A DNA stretch of 64,000 nucleotides from Natrinema ejinorense (lineage in GTDB: Archaea; Halobacteriota; Halobacteria; Halobacteriales; Natrialbaceae), in the NCBI RefSeq assembly GCF_002494345.1, contig NZ_NXNI01000001.1, positions 2,294,001 to 2,358,000 on the forward strand, in the 5' to 3' direction. The notes under the pieces were generated by a model. The model was not told the DNA's origin, searched no databases, and saw nothing but the letters and a program-made list of their open reading frames with translations. The translations under genes and the position numbers were made by a program. The stretch's first letter is position 1. Each line of letters starts with the position of its first letter. This document shows, piece after piece, positions 1 through 8,285 of this stretch.

Positions 1-659
1 TCGACGGCGTCCATCGTGGCGCGAATGCTCTTTACTCGACCGTCGGAACTCTCTCTGACGGCCGAACAGACGTCGCTGGTACAGCGGTCGAGTTCGGGCC
101 TGAGCGCCCTGGTCGTAGCGTTGATGAAGGCGTCGAGGGCCTTCTTGCTATCGGCTTTCGATCGTCGGCTCACGGCGTCCAGCGCCGAATCGACGTGGCC
201 CAACAGTTCCCGTTCGACCTCGAGTACCGTGGCGTGGCTGTCGTCGTTGGCGTCGTCGCCGTCGTCGGACTGGTCCCACCACTCGCTGCTCGGTTTGTTC
301 GACCGCGAGGAGTTGTAGTCCTGTGCCTTCGTGACGGCGCTGGTGCTCCACCCCTCGAGATCGAGCTCGCCGGAGAGGAAGCCGGCACCGCCCCGAATCG
401 TGGCCGGCACGTACCGGACGTCCGTCGGGCCTGCCCCGTACGCGCGGATCGCCTCGGTACCCGACGTCGCGCGTGTGGCGTCGCCGTCGTAGTATGCGGC
501 CGGTGAGGCCCCGGTGTTCGTCGTCGCGCCCGCAACCCGCTCGAGACACCCGCTCAGCCCACCTGCGGCGAGAATGCCACCGGTTGCGAGTAATTGTCGG
601 CGCGTCACAGTCGGGTTTCGATCGCCCACCGGCGTCTCGATGCGCTGCGTATTCTCCAT
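1..659 (-). CDS. Tat-exported lipoprotein, 3' end cut by window edge
   Basis: The minus frame stays open from an ATG at 657-659 to the window edge (219 codons seen), so the C-terminus is missing. The N-terminus has a twin-arginine motif (VTRRQLL, about residues 18-24), a short hydrophobic stretch and a lipobox LSGC near residue 38, which indicates folded export and lipid anchoring on the outer face of the membrane. The mature part has an Ala/Gly/Thr-rich stretch, a segment with YVPATIRGGAGFLSGE, an acidic Asp/Asn-rich loop and a helical Lys/Arg/Glu-rich region with two cysteines (CTSDVC). I do not recognise the family and assign no function. The export signal is seen directly; the surface location is inferred from it. 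Confidence 0.8.
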   Translation of the reverse strand, partial: MENTQRIETPVGDRNPTVTRRQLLATGGILAAGGLSGCLERVAGATTNTGASPAAYYDGDATRATSGTEAIRAYGAGPTDVRYVPATIRGGAGFLSGELDLEGWSTSAVTKAQDYNSSRSNKPSSEWWDQSDDGDDANDDSHATVLEVERELLGHVDSALDAVSRRSKADSKKALDAFINATTRALRPELDRCTSDVCSAVRESSDGRVKSIRATMDAV

Positions 660-762
660 AAACGACGTATATATGTTTCGGAAGGTATTAAGTGTGTGTA
701 TCTCTAACGAACGAGACTGTATTCCACTCGAGCATCGGAGAACGAGCGAGAACCGACTGAAC

Positions 763-992
763 GGTACACAGAAGAGACTCGACGAGGAAGCTTCCGAGCG
801 CTGAAGGCTCGGAAGAAGGGCGGACAACGCTTCAGTGAACCCGTCAAGCGCCTCGCAGGAGAACGGTTCTGGAACGAGGTCGCAGGCATTCGTTCCGAGG
901 CGCCAGCCCTCGAGGCCGCCATCGAAGAGGGGCCAACGACGTCTAGAGAACGGAGTGACCGTCTCACTGCGGAACGAGTATCGGTCACGTAG
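763..992 (+). pseudogene. Degenerate VapB-type (COG1753-like) antitoxin
   Basis: Two adjacent frames join into one antitoxin-like sequence. The first reads GTQKRLDEEASER and stops at a TGA near 802. The second, from 801, reads LKARKKGGQRFSEPVKRLAGERF and continues to a TAG at 990-992. Restoring one base at about 799-801 rejoins them as ...DEEASERLKARKK..., the usual pattern of haloarchaeal VapB/RelB-like antitoxins (LDEEAYERLKARK, SF.EVV.RL.GER). No start codon is visible before the first part. No PIN-domain VapC toxin follows. I read it as a decayed, toxin-less antitoxin gene; the family assignment is by motif memory. Confidence 0.5.
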
Positions 993-1024
993 TGACCAGT
1001 CGAGACGTGATTCGTTGGTGCTAT

Positions 1025-1372
1025 CTACTGGTCGATTTCTTCGTGAATCGACTCGCCAGTACCGGGTTTTGATTCCCACTCCCACTCGTCCACGACTCTA
1101 ATACGTCCATCGTCGAGGTGTTCGACGTCACCGACGGAGTGGCCAGTTGCGGTTTCGTTATCCGTATTTATTTGGGTGTATCTGATGTCCCATTGCTCCC
1201 CGTCGAACGTCCCAACCAAGTGTCCATCCACGATCTCGCCACCAGCGTAGTTCGCATAGATTCGTTCACCGGTCTGCTCGAAGTGGAAGACGGTATCTGC
1301 ACCCACTTCCCCGTCTTCGTCATTTGCAACGCCAGCGAGTGTCCGGCCATCAAACGATATTTCGTCTCCCAT
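1025..1372 (-). CDS. Conserved 115-aa protein, N-acetylglutamate-synthase-like annotation family
   Basis: This small soluble protein has the pattern DGRTLAGVANDEDGEVGADTVF, then HF.Q.G..IYANY.GG.I..GHLVG, then RYTQIN and GRIRVVDEWEWES. It closely resembles a bacterial and archaeal family of about 110 aa whose members are often labelled N-acetylglutamate synthase. That label is doubtful, because no GNAT fold or acetyl-CoA loop is visible and the pattern suggests a small beta-barrel or lipocalin-like fold. The start ATG at 1370-1372 fits the family N-terminus. It has no operon partners and lies next to the antitoxin remnant. Function unknown. Confidence 0.75.
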   Translation of the reverse strand: MGDEISFDGRTLAGVANDEDGEVGADTVFHFEQTGERIYANYAGGEIVDGHLVGTFDGEQWDIRYTQINTDNETATGHSVGDVEHLDDGRIRVVDEWEWESKPGTGESIHEEIDQ

Positions 1373-1970
1373 ACGTTAGATGACTCGAATAAGTCGATAA
1401 CAGTTCCGGAGTGCTGTTCGCACGTATCGTGTTCACTGGTTCTGGCAATCGGCCCACTTCTCGAACTCCCGCCGTTGAACGTCGTTCTATGAGTTCCGTC
1501 GTACCTGCGAGTGCGAGTCGTCTAGAAGGTAGTTCTGCACCCTGACTAGAAGCTGGTTCGTGCATCGATCGGTGTTTCTGCCTGCCGCCAGTTGATCACA
1601 CCAGCCAAACAAGGGTTTAGACACATCTAATATCTATGTGATACCTGTAGGGCTGCTCTGGAGGCGATCGATCTCTGACGCTCATCAGCGAGGTCCAACT
1701 CGGAGTGATCTGACAGCGTCTTCAGGGGGAGCCAGTGCGTTCACTGTCTGTCAGGCCCTTGTAGGCCGTAATTGGGTGCTGCTCGACCGTCTCTGTGTAT
1801 ATCGTACGCCACGTTGATCCGATCTGTCGGTTCTCGACCCCACCAAGCGAGTTTTCGACCGTACCGAAAATTAGCCTAGACGCAATCAAAGTTTAGCCCC
1901 ATCAAATACAAATAGGCAGTCGTCTAACAGCGTCGTATGAGGAGCCGAAACACGGTGTGGAGATGAGCAT
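1373..1970. other. Intergenic region, no supported gene
   Basis: About 600 bases hold no convincing coding frame. The stretch is more AT-rich than the surroundings, notably 1610-1640 and 1865-1920. A Shine-Dalgarno-like GGAG near 1958 precedes the multicopper oxidase start. A minus-strand run around 1735-1810 reads like a short protein remnant (VEQHPITAYKGL) but cannot be assigned. Confidence 0.5.
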
Positions 1971-3233
1971 ATGACACCGATAGAGTACTATAGCGCAGCT
2001 GAAATCACAGAACGGCTCGAACAGCGACTCGTCAAGTCACTCGGGAGTGATACGAGCGTCGACCGGCGGACGGTACTCGGCGGTCTCGGTATCGCTGGGA
2101 GTGCAGCAGTAGGGTTCGGGAGCACTCGGGGGAGTGCCGGCCCCGCCCACGATGACGAGGACGAACACGGCAACTTCGGTGCAGTCGACGAATATCGTGA
2201 TACGGACTTCGACCCACACGAGTTTCTGACTACGTTCAACACCGGAGAGAGCGGTCAAGCGTCCGTCCCGCAACGAGTCTCCGAAGAGAACGGGCGGACT
2301 GTTCGGGAGTTCGAGTTCAACGCAGTCGACACGACGATTACGATCGCACCGGGCCTCGAGTTCGAAGCATGGGCGTTCAACGGGCAAGTTCCCGGGCCGA
2401 CGATTCGAGCCGTCGAGGGCGATCTCGTTCGAATCGAGTTCACGAATTTCGGGCAGCACGCCCACACAATCCATCCACACCTGAAGAATCTCAATCCAGA
2501 GATGGATGGCACGCCGCCGAATGGTCCTGGGGTACTCGATACTGGCGAGTCCTTCACGTACGAGTGGATCGCCCAACCCGCCGGTGTTCACTTCTATCAC
2601 TGCCACTCACTCCCGCTGAAAGAACACCTCCATCGAGGGCTCTACGGGACAATTATCGTCGATCCCGACCCCGAACGCGTCAGCGACAATCCGGGCGACT
2701 ACGTAACCGATCATCCGAGCCAGATCACTGACGCGATGCGTGATGATCTGGTCGACGAAGCCAAGACGCGGAACCACGAGTACGCGGAGAACGATGCCGT
2801 CAACGAGATGGTGATGGTGATGAACTCGTTCGATACCAATTTCGACGGTGAGAACGAGGTCTACGCCGCGAATACGCGGGCCTTCGCGTACGGCGTCGGC
2901 GAAACCGATGCCAACGGTAACTGGACGGCGGGCGAGACAAAACGTCCCATTCAGATCGACAAGAACGAACGACAGCGGGTGTATCTCGTCAATGCAACGG
3001 AGTTCGACTTCATCAATTCGTTCCATACGCACTCTCAGTTCTTCGATTATTACGACCACGGAACGACCCTGATGCCGACGAGCCAAACCGTTGATACGAT
3101 CATGCAGACGCAGGCTCAGCGCGGCATCATCGAACTGGATTACGCCGATCACCAGCCAGGGCTATATATGTTCCACGCTCACCAGTCGGAGTTCGCCGAA
3201 CTCGGCTGGATGAGCTTCTTCGAGGTGATATAA
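1971..3233 (+). CDS. Two-domain multicopper oxidase, exported
   Basis: A 420-aa extracytoplasmic copper oxidase. A Tat-like motif (DRRTVLGG, residues 31-38) and an Ala/Gly-rich hydrophobic stretch precede the mature protein. Domain 1 has the T2/T3 motif HTIHPH (165-170) and HFYHCH (207-212) followed by HLHRGL, which supplies the type-1 copper Cys-His pair. Domain 2 has FHTH (351-354) and FHAHQSEF (401-408) for the trinuclear site but no Cys, so the type-1 copper sits in domain 1, as in nitrite-reductase-like two-domain oxidases. The usual axial Met is Leu here (HRGL), which in the family goes with a higher-potential site. The substrate is unknown; metal oxidation is plausible because a ZIP transporter gene starts immediately after the stop codon. 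Confidence 0.85.
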   Translation: MTPIEYYSAAEITERLEQRLVKSLGSDTSVDRRTVLGGLGIAGSAAVGFGSTRGSAGPAHDDEDEHGNFGAVDEYRDTDFDPHEFLTTFNTGESGQASVPQRVSEENGRTVREFEFNAVDTTITIAPGLEFEAWAFNGQVPGPTIRAVEGDLVRIEFTNFGQHAHTIHPHLKNLNPEMDGTPPNGPGVLDTGESFTYEWIAQPAGVHFYHCHSLPLKEHLHRGLYGTIIVDPDPERVSDNPGDYVTDHPSQITDAMRDDLVDEAKTRNHEYAENDAVNEMVMVMNSFDTNFDGENEVYAANTRAFAYGVGETDANGNWTAGETKRPIQIDKNERQRVYLVNATEFDFINSFHTHSQFFDYYDHGTTLMPTSQTVDTIMQTQAQRGIIELDYADHQPGLYMFHAHQSEFAELGWMSFFEVI

Positions 3234-4484
3234 ATGACGGGCAAAGACCGAGAGACGACGACAGACGGCGGGGTAACGGCTGACAAAGAGATCGCACAGC
3301 CTCTCGGGCTCCCTCGCTGGGTCTTCGCGTTGCTCCCCATCGTGTTGCTCGCACTGGTCTTGGGCGTGTTTGTGTTCACGTCGCCGCTCGCCGACGTTCG
3401 AAGCGGCGACCCACTCCCCGATGTGACGGTCAGCCACGCTACCTTGCCCAGTGACGATACGGTCGTCCTCCATGTCACTAACAACGGCCCGGAGGAGGTT
3501 ACGATCGCCCAGGTGCTCGTCGATGAAGCCTACTGGAACTTCCGGGTCGAAGGAGCCGGTGGTGACAAAACGATCGAATCTCGAGAAAGCGCGCGCGTCG
3601 TTGTTCCATATCACTGGAATCCCGGATGGGATTTGGCAGTCGATCTCGTCCTCTCGGACGGGACAACGATCCCCCACGATGTCGAAGCTCCCCAACAGTC
3701 GCCCGGATTCAGTACTGACGTCTTGTGGACGCTGGCGCTCATCGGGCTGTTCGTCGGGGTGATCCCGGTCGTACTTGGAATGCTGTGGTTCCCGTTCCTC
3801 CGGACGATGAGCGATCGCGCTTTGCACGCCGTCCTCTTGTTCGCCACCGGTGTGCTCGGCTTTCTCGCGTTCGATGCCGGGTTCGAGGCGTTCGAACTCG
3901 CCGAGCGAATTCCGGGCGCCTACGAAGGCAAACTGCTGGTTGTTTCCGGCATCCTCGGTGCGCTGTTACTCGTGCAGGCGATCAGTTCGTGGCGCGAGGG
4001 GCGCGTCGCCGCCGGTGACAGTCGAGCGAGCAGCGGGCTCTGGATCGCGTATCTGGTAGCCCTCGGGATCGGCCTCCACAATCTCGCCGAGGGATTGGCG
4101 ATCGGTAGTTCGTTCGCGCTGGGGCGTGTCTCGCTCGGTGCGTTCCTCGTCATCGGGTTCATGCTCCATAACGTGACCGAAGGGCCGGCGGTCGTCGCAC
4201 CGGTTGCCCGCGACGAGCGCCCGGCGTTGAGGCACTTCGCGGCACTCGGGCTCCTCGCCGGCGCGCCCGTCATCCTCGGCGGGTGGATCGGGAGTCTCGC
4301 CTACTCGCCGACGATCGGTGCGTTCTTCCTCGCGATCGGCGTCGGTGCGATCCTCCAGGTCGATTGGGAAATCGCACGAATGGTTCGGGACGCGGGTGGG
4401 CGCGTGGCGAGCGCCACGAACCTGTTGGCCTTCCTGATCGGCTTCGGTGTGATGTACGCGACCGACCTCTTCGTGGCTCTCTAA
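3234..4484 (+). CDS. ZIP-family metal transporter with extracellular N-terminal domain
   Basis: A 416-aa membrane protein whose ATG directly follows the TAA of the multicopper oxidase, so the two are probably co-transcribed and translationally coupled. One N-terminal membrane helix (about 29-50) is followed by a roughly 100-residue extracellular beta-rich domain (VLHVTNNGPEEVTIAQVLVD). The ZIP core comes next, with about eight helices. The metal-site signatures are HNLAEGLAIG in one helix and HNVTEGPAV in the next. ZIP proteins move divalent metals into the cytoplasm. The extra domain is unusual for the family and could dock the oxidase or bind metal; that is inference. Which metal is carried cannot be told from sequence. 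Confidence 0.87.
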   Translation: MTGKDRETTTDGGVTADKEIAQPLGLPRWVFALLPIVLLALVLGVFVFTSPLADVRSGDPLPDVTVSHATLPSDDTVVLHVTNNGPEEVTIAQVLVDEAYWNFRVEGAGGDKTIESRESARVVVPYHWNPGWDLAVDLVLSDGTTIPHDVEAPQQSPGFSTDVLWTLALIGLFVGVIPVVLGMLWFPFLRTMSDRALHAVLLFATGVLGFLAFDAGFEAFELAERIPGAYEGKLLVVSGILGALLLVQAISSWREGRVAAGDSRASSGLWIAYLVALGIGLHNLAEGLAIGSSFALGRVSLGAFLVIGFMLHNVTEGPAVVAPVARDERPALRHFAALGLLAGAPVILGGWIGSLAYSPTIGAFFLAIGVGAILQVDWEIARMVRDAGGRVASATNLLAFLIGFGVMYATDLFVAL

Positions 4485-4944
4485 TAGAACAGCTACTGGA
4501 AGGAGATTCCGTAATCGGACAGGCGATACACGGTCTAAAATAGCCGTTTTCAGCTACCGTTTCTCACGCTGCTCTACTTTGTTCAGGCATATAAAACCAT
4601 AATGACTGTCTGTGAAAATAGGGTGTGTTTCCGGTTTAAGGGTGCCGATATCAGCTGTTACAGCCCTCGAAACGTAACCGCATACAAAGAATCGTCGATG
4701 GTGAATGTGAGGCTTTGTTGGAAACCTCAATCGCTAATAGGTTTAAACAGCCGTGCTGAATACAGGGTGTGAATGCAGCACTCCACGAGGCCGACCGACT
4801 TGACCGACGCGTCCGAACAGTCTCGAGAAGATCGACTCCTCCGCGCTTTGAGACGCAAGTGTGTGTCCACGTTCTGTTGCAACCTGGCGCAAATACTGGG
4901 AATTATATACGAGAGATAGACCATTGTGAGTTAGGAACGGTACA
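4485..4944. other. Intergenic region containing an aroQ-like 3' end
   Basis: About 460 bases with no convincing gene. It contains a minus-strand copy of the chorismate mutase 3' end (listed separately) and then a markedly AT-richer stretch (4587-4760). No intact insertion sequence was seen. The PiT gene begins at its right edge. Confidence 0.5.
4553..4586 (-). repeat. Displaced copy of the chorismate mutase 3' end (att-like)
   Basis: Read on the minus strand this encodes LNKVEQREKR plus a stop. It matches the end of the real aroQ gene (6995-7028, LNKVEQRENR plus stop) at about 30 of 34 bases, including 25 of 26 in the core 4561-4586. The two copies are in direct orientation and bound a 2.4 kb segment. 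Confidence 0.75.
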
Positions 4945-6189
4945 ATGGTGTCACTACTCGCCGTAGCTGGTGTCGTTGTCGCCGTATTCGTCGGGTTCAA
5001 TATTGGCGGGTCATCAACGGGCGTCGCATTCGGTCCGGCAGTCGGCTCACGCCTCGTTCGGAAGACAACCGCGGGGGGCTTGTTCGTCGGCTTCGCCCTT
5101 CTTGGTGCGTGGACTGTTGGTCGGAACGTCATCGCAACAATGAGTAGCAGCATCGTGCCAGCAACCCAATTCACACCTGCCGCAAGTGTTGCCGTCTTGT
5201 TTTTCACCGGCGCGTCGCTACTCATCTCGAATCTCTACGGCGTTCCAGCCTCAACCTCGATGACGGCTGTCGGCGCTATTGTTGGGCTCGGTCTTGCGTC
5301 TGGGACACTCAACCAGGCACTCATGTTTACTATCGTTTCGGCGTGGATTATTGCGCCGCTATTCAGTTTGACCATCGGGGTCGTGGTAGGCCGCTACATC
5401 TACCCATATCTCGATCGCTACGTAGCGTTCACGACGTTCAATCTCCATCTCATCCAACTCGACCGCTCGGGATCGATTCCACGTCCGCGATTTAATTCGA
5501 ATGCGTCACTACAGGACATCGCTGGATCGCTCTCGGTGGTCGTCATTGCCTGTTATATGGCGTTCTCCGCAGGTGCGTCAAACGCGGCGAACGCCGTGGC
5601 TCCCCTCGTTGGTGAGGGAGGATCACTGACGGTCAATCAGGGGGTCCTGCTCGCGGTGTTCGCCTTCGGGCTGGGCAGTTTCACCATTGCCCGCCGCACG
5701 CTGGAGACGGTCGGAGACGATATTACGGAGCTCCCAATCCTCGCGTCGCTGATTGTTTCCGTCGTGGGCGGCACAGTCATCACGATCCTCTCCTATTTGG
5801 GGATACCTGCGAGTCTTGCGGTGAGTACCACATCGGCGATTATCGGGCTCGGGTGGGGTCGGGCAAGTCGAGCGGCGACACTGGTAGAACTGGCGGCACC
5901 TGCGCCTGAAAATCCGGACCTGGAGGTTTCGACAGGAGCGTTGGTTACCTCACGCGTCGAGGGAGCCCCTGCGAGCCCGACAATCGGAGATATTGCCCGA
6001 CATGAGGAACCAATGGACAAACCGAAGGAGATACCGGACGTGCCGGATATCGGCGCGGAAGGACCGGCTGATCTTGACGAGCGAAGTCTCTTCGATCCGA
6101 GAGCAGCCAAGCGTATCGTTGTATTTTGGGTGTTGACACCAGCGCTATCGGTTGCCGCTTCCTATCCGGTATTCGTATTCTTATTGTGA
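4945..6189 (+). CDS. PiT-family inorganic phosphate transporter
   Basis: A 414-aa polytopic membrane protein. PiT carriers move phosphate with a coupling cation, as a metal-phosphate complex or with Na+/H+. Both halves of the inverted repeat are visible: GFNIGGSSTGVAFGPAVGS near the N-terminus, and FSAGASNAANAVAPLVG in the middle, which corresponds to the family GANDVANA signature. After the transport core comes a roughly 100-residue hydrophilic acidic segment (about 305-390) with Pro/Glu/Asp-rich stretches, then one last C-terminal helix. The start ATG directly opens the first helix. Codon use looks somewhat less GC-rich than the neighbours by eye. The gene lies inside the segment bounded by duplicated aroQ ends, so it may have arrived by transfer. 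Confidence 0.88.
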   Translation: MVSLLAVAGVVVAVFVGFNIGGSSTGVAFGPAVGSRLVRKTTAGGLFVGFALLGAWTVGRNVIATMSSSIVPATQFTPAASVAVLFFTGASLLISNLYGVPASTSMTAVGAIVGLGLASGTLNQALMFTIVSAWIIAPLFSLTIGVVVGRYIYPYLDRYVAFTTFNLHLIQLDRSGSIPRPRFNSNASLQDIAGSLSVVVIACYMAFSAGASNAANAVAPLVGEGGSLTVNQGVLLAVFAFGLGSFTIARRTLETVGDDITELPILASLIVSVVGGTVITILSYLGIPASLAVSTTSAIIGLGWGRASRAATLVELAAPAPENPDLEVSTGALVTSRVEGAPASPTIGDIARHEEPMDKPKEIPDVPDIGAEGPADLDERSLFDPRAAKRIVVFWVLTPALSVAASYPVFVFLL

Positions 6190-6222
6190 GCGAGAGTTGA
6201 GGAACTTGCAGAAGCGAAGCTC

Positions 6223-6718
6223 TTAGTCCCGGATGCTCTGGACGAAATTGGCGTCGTATTCCGTGAATTCGCGGTACTCGGTTGTGTGTTCTCAATACAC
6301 CCCACGGCTCTTCTACCGATCCGACGATGACGCTGATCCCGCTGACGATGTTGTGGCTGGTGAGCAACTCGGGACCCGAGAAGCGCTCTTCGGTTCGGAG
6401 ATCATCGACGAGGACTGGTTGCTCAGAGTGGAGCATGAATCCTGCCTGCGAATCTCGATCTGTTGGGACGGTAGTGTTTCCGACGAGGCCATCGCTCCAG
6501 TCGACGCCCTATCGGAGGAAGACCTCGTCGTCACCAGGAAGTAATTCAAAAACCTTTGCGTATTCGTTGTTGAGCGTTTCTGCGACGGCAACAGCAGCAT
6601 CGTGCATCAACTGGTCAAGATCATCGGTTTCGAGCGCTTGCTTTCCGAGTTCGACGACCACCTCCTGCTGCTGAATCCGAGTATGGAGTTCGGTGGCCCG
6701 CTCAGAAGTCGAATCCAT
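6223..6718 (-). pseudogene. Broken GAF-domain signalling protein
   Basis: The ATG at 6716-6718 opens a frame (DSTSERATELHTRIQQQEVV, then VFELLPGDDEVFLR) that hits an in-frame TAG at about 6505. Past it the same frame continues as GVDWSDGLVGNTT...GFMLHSEQPVLVDDLRTE and ...EEPWGVL. A frameshift near 6280 then moves the expected ending (TEYREFTEYDANFVQSI) into another frame, which stops at 6223-6225. The whole is a typical GAF sensor domain as found in haloarchaeal histidine kinases and Bat-type regulators, without any output domain. It carries one nonsense and one frameshift mutation and is not functional as encoded. Confidence 0.75.
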
Positions 6719-6994
6719 TACCACGGTTAAAAGAGAGGGGTAAAACCCTCTATTTCTCAACTGAGCATAATGATCAGTCCGCAGGTCTACCGATTGGCTG
6801 GTTCAGTGGCTTCAGCACGAAACAAACGAAGCCGTTTCGCTGAACTCACGATGTTTTCGTCCGTACAGTACGAGGAGAATTCGGGACCAATCGAACGGAG
6901 GAGAACTCGAACTCTTCCTGATGGGTCATCGATGTTCGCTAATCGTACCTCAAAATACAAGTATCGGTCTGTCCCATTCTCTTCCCCGTGTATT

Positions 6995-7028
6995 GTTATC
7001 GGTTCTCACGCTGCTCAACTTTGTTCAG
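6995..7028 (-). repeat. 3' end of aroQ matching the copy at 4553-4586
   Basis: This is the coding end of the intact chorismate mutase gene. With the copy at 4553-4586 it forms a direct repeat pair 2.4 kb apart. The arrangement is that left when an element recombines into the 3' end of a gene and restores the reading frame from its own copy. Confidence 0.7.
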
Positions 7029-7331
7029 TTCGATCAACAGCCGAAAGATCGCCTTGACGAGGTTCGCGTCGACGTCGAACTGTTCGGCGTTGTCGCCCGC
7101 CCGTTCCATGACCTGCTGTTCCTGTTTCTCGTCCGTCGTCGGCAGCCCCTGTTCGTCTTTGACCGCCGCGATCGTGTCCGCGACGTAGGTTCGCTGGGCG
7201 ATCAACTCGACGATCTCCTGATCGATCGTCCGGATCTCCTCGCGGAGTTCGTCGAGGTCCATCTCCTCGGGCGTGCGTTCCTCGTCGTCGATTCCCCCGT
7301 CCGTCACCGTGTCCGTTGGCTCTCGAGTCAT
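6996..7331 (-). CDS. aroQ: Chorismate mutase (AroQ type)
   Basis: A 111-aa protein that converts chorismate to prephenate, towards phenylalanine and tyrosine. The AroQ helical fold is clear: DELREEIRTIDQEIVELIAQR is the first long helix with the catalytic Arg, then TYVADTIAAVKDEQGLP and QQVMERAG..., ending in LVKAIFRLLIELNKVEQ. The first 30 residues are an acidic extension. The ATG overlaps the TGA of the shikimate kinase gene by four bases (ATGA), so the two are translationally coupled. The 3' end matches a second copy at 4553-4586, which suggests recombination at this gene end. Confidence 0.92.
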   Translation of the reverse strand: MTREPTDTVTDGGIDDEERTPEEMDLDELREEIRTIDQEIVELIAQRTYVADTIAAVKDEQGLPTTDEKQEQQVMERAGDNAEQFDVDANLVKAIFRLLIELNKVEQRENR

Positions 7332-8200
7332 GTCGTTCGTGTTCCGTCCGTTCGCGTCTCCAGTAATCGTGTCGTTCCCGCTCGCTCGTCCCACCGCCGT
7401 TGGACCGCCTCGAGCGTCTCCCGCTCCCCGACGGCGACGTAGCTCGGCCCCGTTCCGGACAGCGAGACGCCGGCGACGTCGGGCAAGGCGTCGATCATCG
7501 GTCCCGTCGAGAACTCGAGTGCGGCCGAGAACGCGAAGCCGTTGACGGTCATCGCCTCGCCGTACCGGCCCTCGAGTGCGAGTTCTTCGACGAGCTGGGC
7601 CATCGGCGCGATGCGCTCGCAGGCCGAGACATCGGCATCGGCGCTGTAGGACTGTTCGGGCGGGGTGTAGACCAGTGCGTGCCAGTCGACTTCCTCGCGG
7701 GCGAGCAACGCATCGGCGGTGTTGTCGGTGACCGTCACGCCGCCGAGCATGCTCGCGCTGGCGTCGTCGAACGCGCCAGTGACCGTCACGCCGGCGTCGC
7801 GAGCCGCCCGAACGCCGAGGCGGCAGGCCTCGATTCGCTCGACCGAATCGGCGACCGCGAGGGCGTCGAGCGTCGCGAGTACCGTCGCGTTGGCCGCGGC
7901 GCTGGAACTCTTCAACCCGGACGCCATCGGGACCTCGCTGTCGGTCCGGACGCGAGCGCCGACGGTCGACTCGTCCAGCCCGGCCTGCGCGGCGTAATCG
8001 TCGATCGTCATCGCAGCACAGCGTTCGACGAGCGTCGTGTCGGCCTCGGGCTGGCCGGCGACCTCGCCGACGACGTCGCCGTCCTCGGTAAGTTCGACGG
8101 TCGCCGTCGTCTCGAGGTCGATCGCGAACGCCGAGCCGGTCCCGGTCGCGAGCGCGTTGAGTACCGTTCCGGCTGCGGGAGCGACAGCACGGCCATCCAT
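7328..8200 (-). CDS. aroK: Archaeal shikimate kinase (GHMP family)
   Basis: A 290-aa cytoplasmic enzyme that phosphorylates shikimate with ATP. It belongs to the GHMP kinase fold used by archaea instead of the bacterial P-loop AroK. Seen are the start MDGRAVAPAAGTVLNALATG, the phosphate-binding loop PMASGLKSSSAAANA (about residues 92-106), and the C-terminal glycine motif SLSGTGPSYVAVG. The length fits the family. It is followed with ATGA overlap by chorismate mutase, giving a two-gene aromatic amino acid unit. Confidence 0.93.
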   Translation of the reverse strand: MDGRAVAPAAGTVLNALATGTGSAFAIDLETTATVELTEDGDVVGEVAGQPEADTTLVERCAAMTIDDYAAQAGLDESTVGARVRTDSEVPMASGLKSSSAAANATVLATLDALAVADSVERIEACRLGVRAARDAGVTVTGAFDDASASMLGGVTVTDNTADALLAREEVDWHALVYTPPEQSYSADADVSACERIAPMAQLVEELALEGRYGEAMTVNGFAFSAALEFSTGPMIDALPDVAGVSLSGTGPSYVAVGERETLEAVQRRWDERAGTTRLLETRTDGTRTT

Positions 8201-8285
8201 ACACGGACTCTCTCAGAGGGCGTACTTACGGCTAACGATCCGTGGAAGTCGCGGCTCGCGCGCGTCTGGACCGGGATCCCCGGAC

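Noticed and set aside
6770-7057. Plus-strand frame of 95 codons next to aroQ
   Set aside because: It runs antisense into the aroQ 3' end and has random-looking composition; no family or promoter support.
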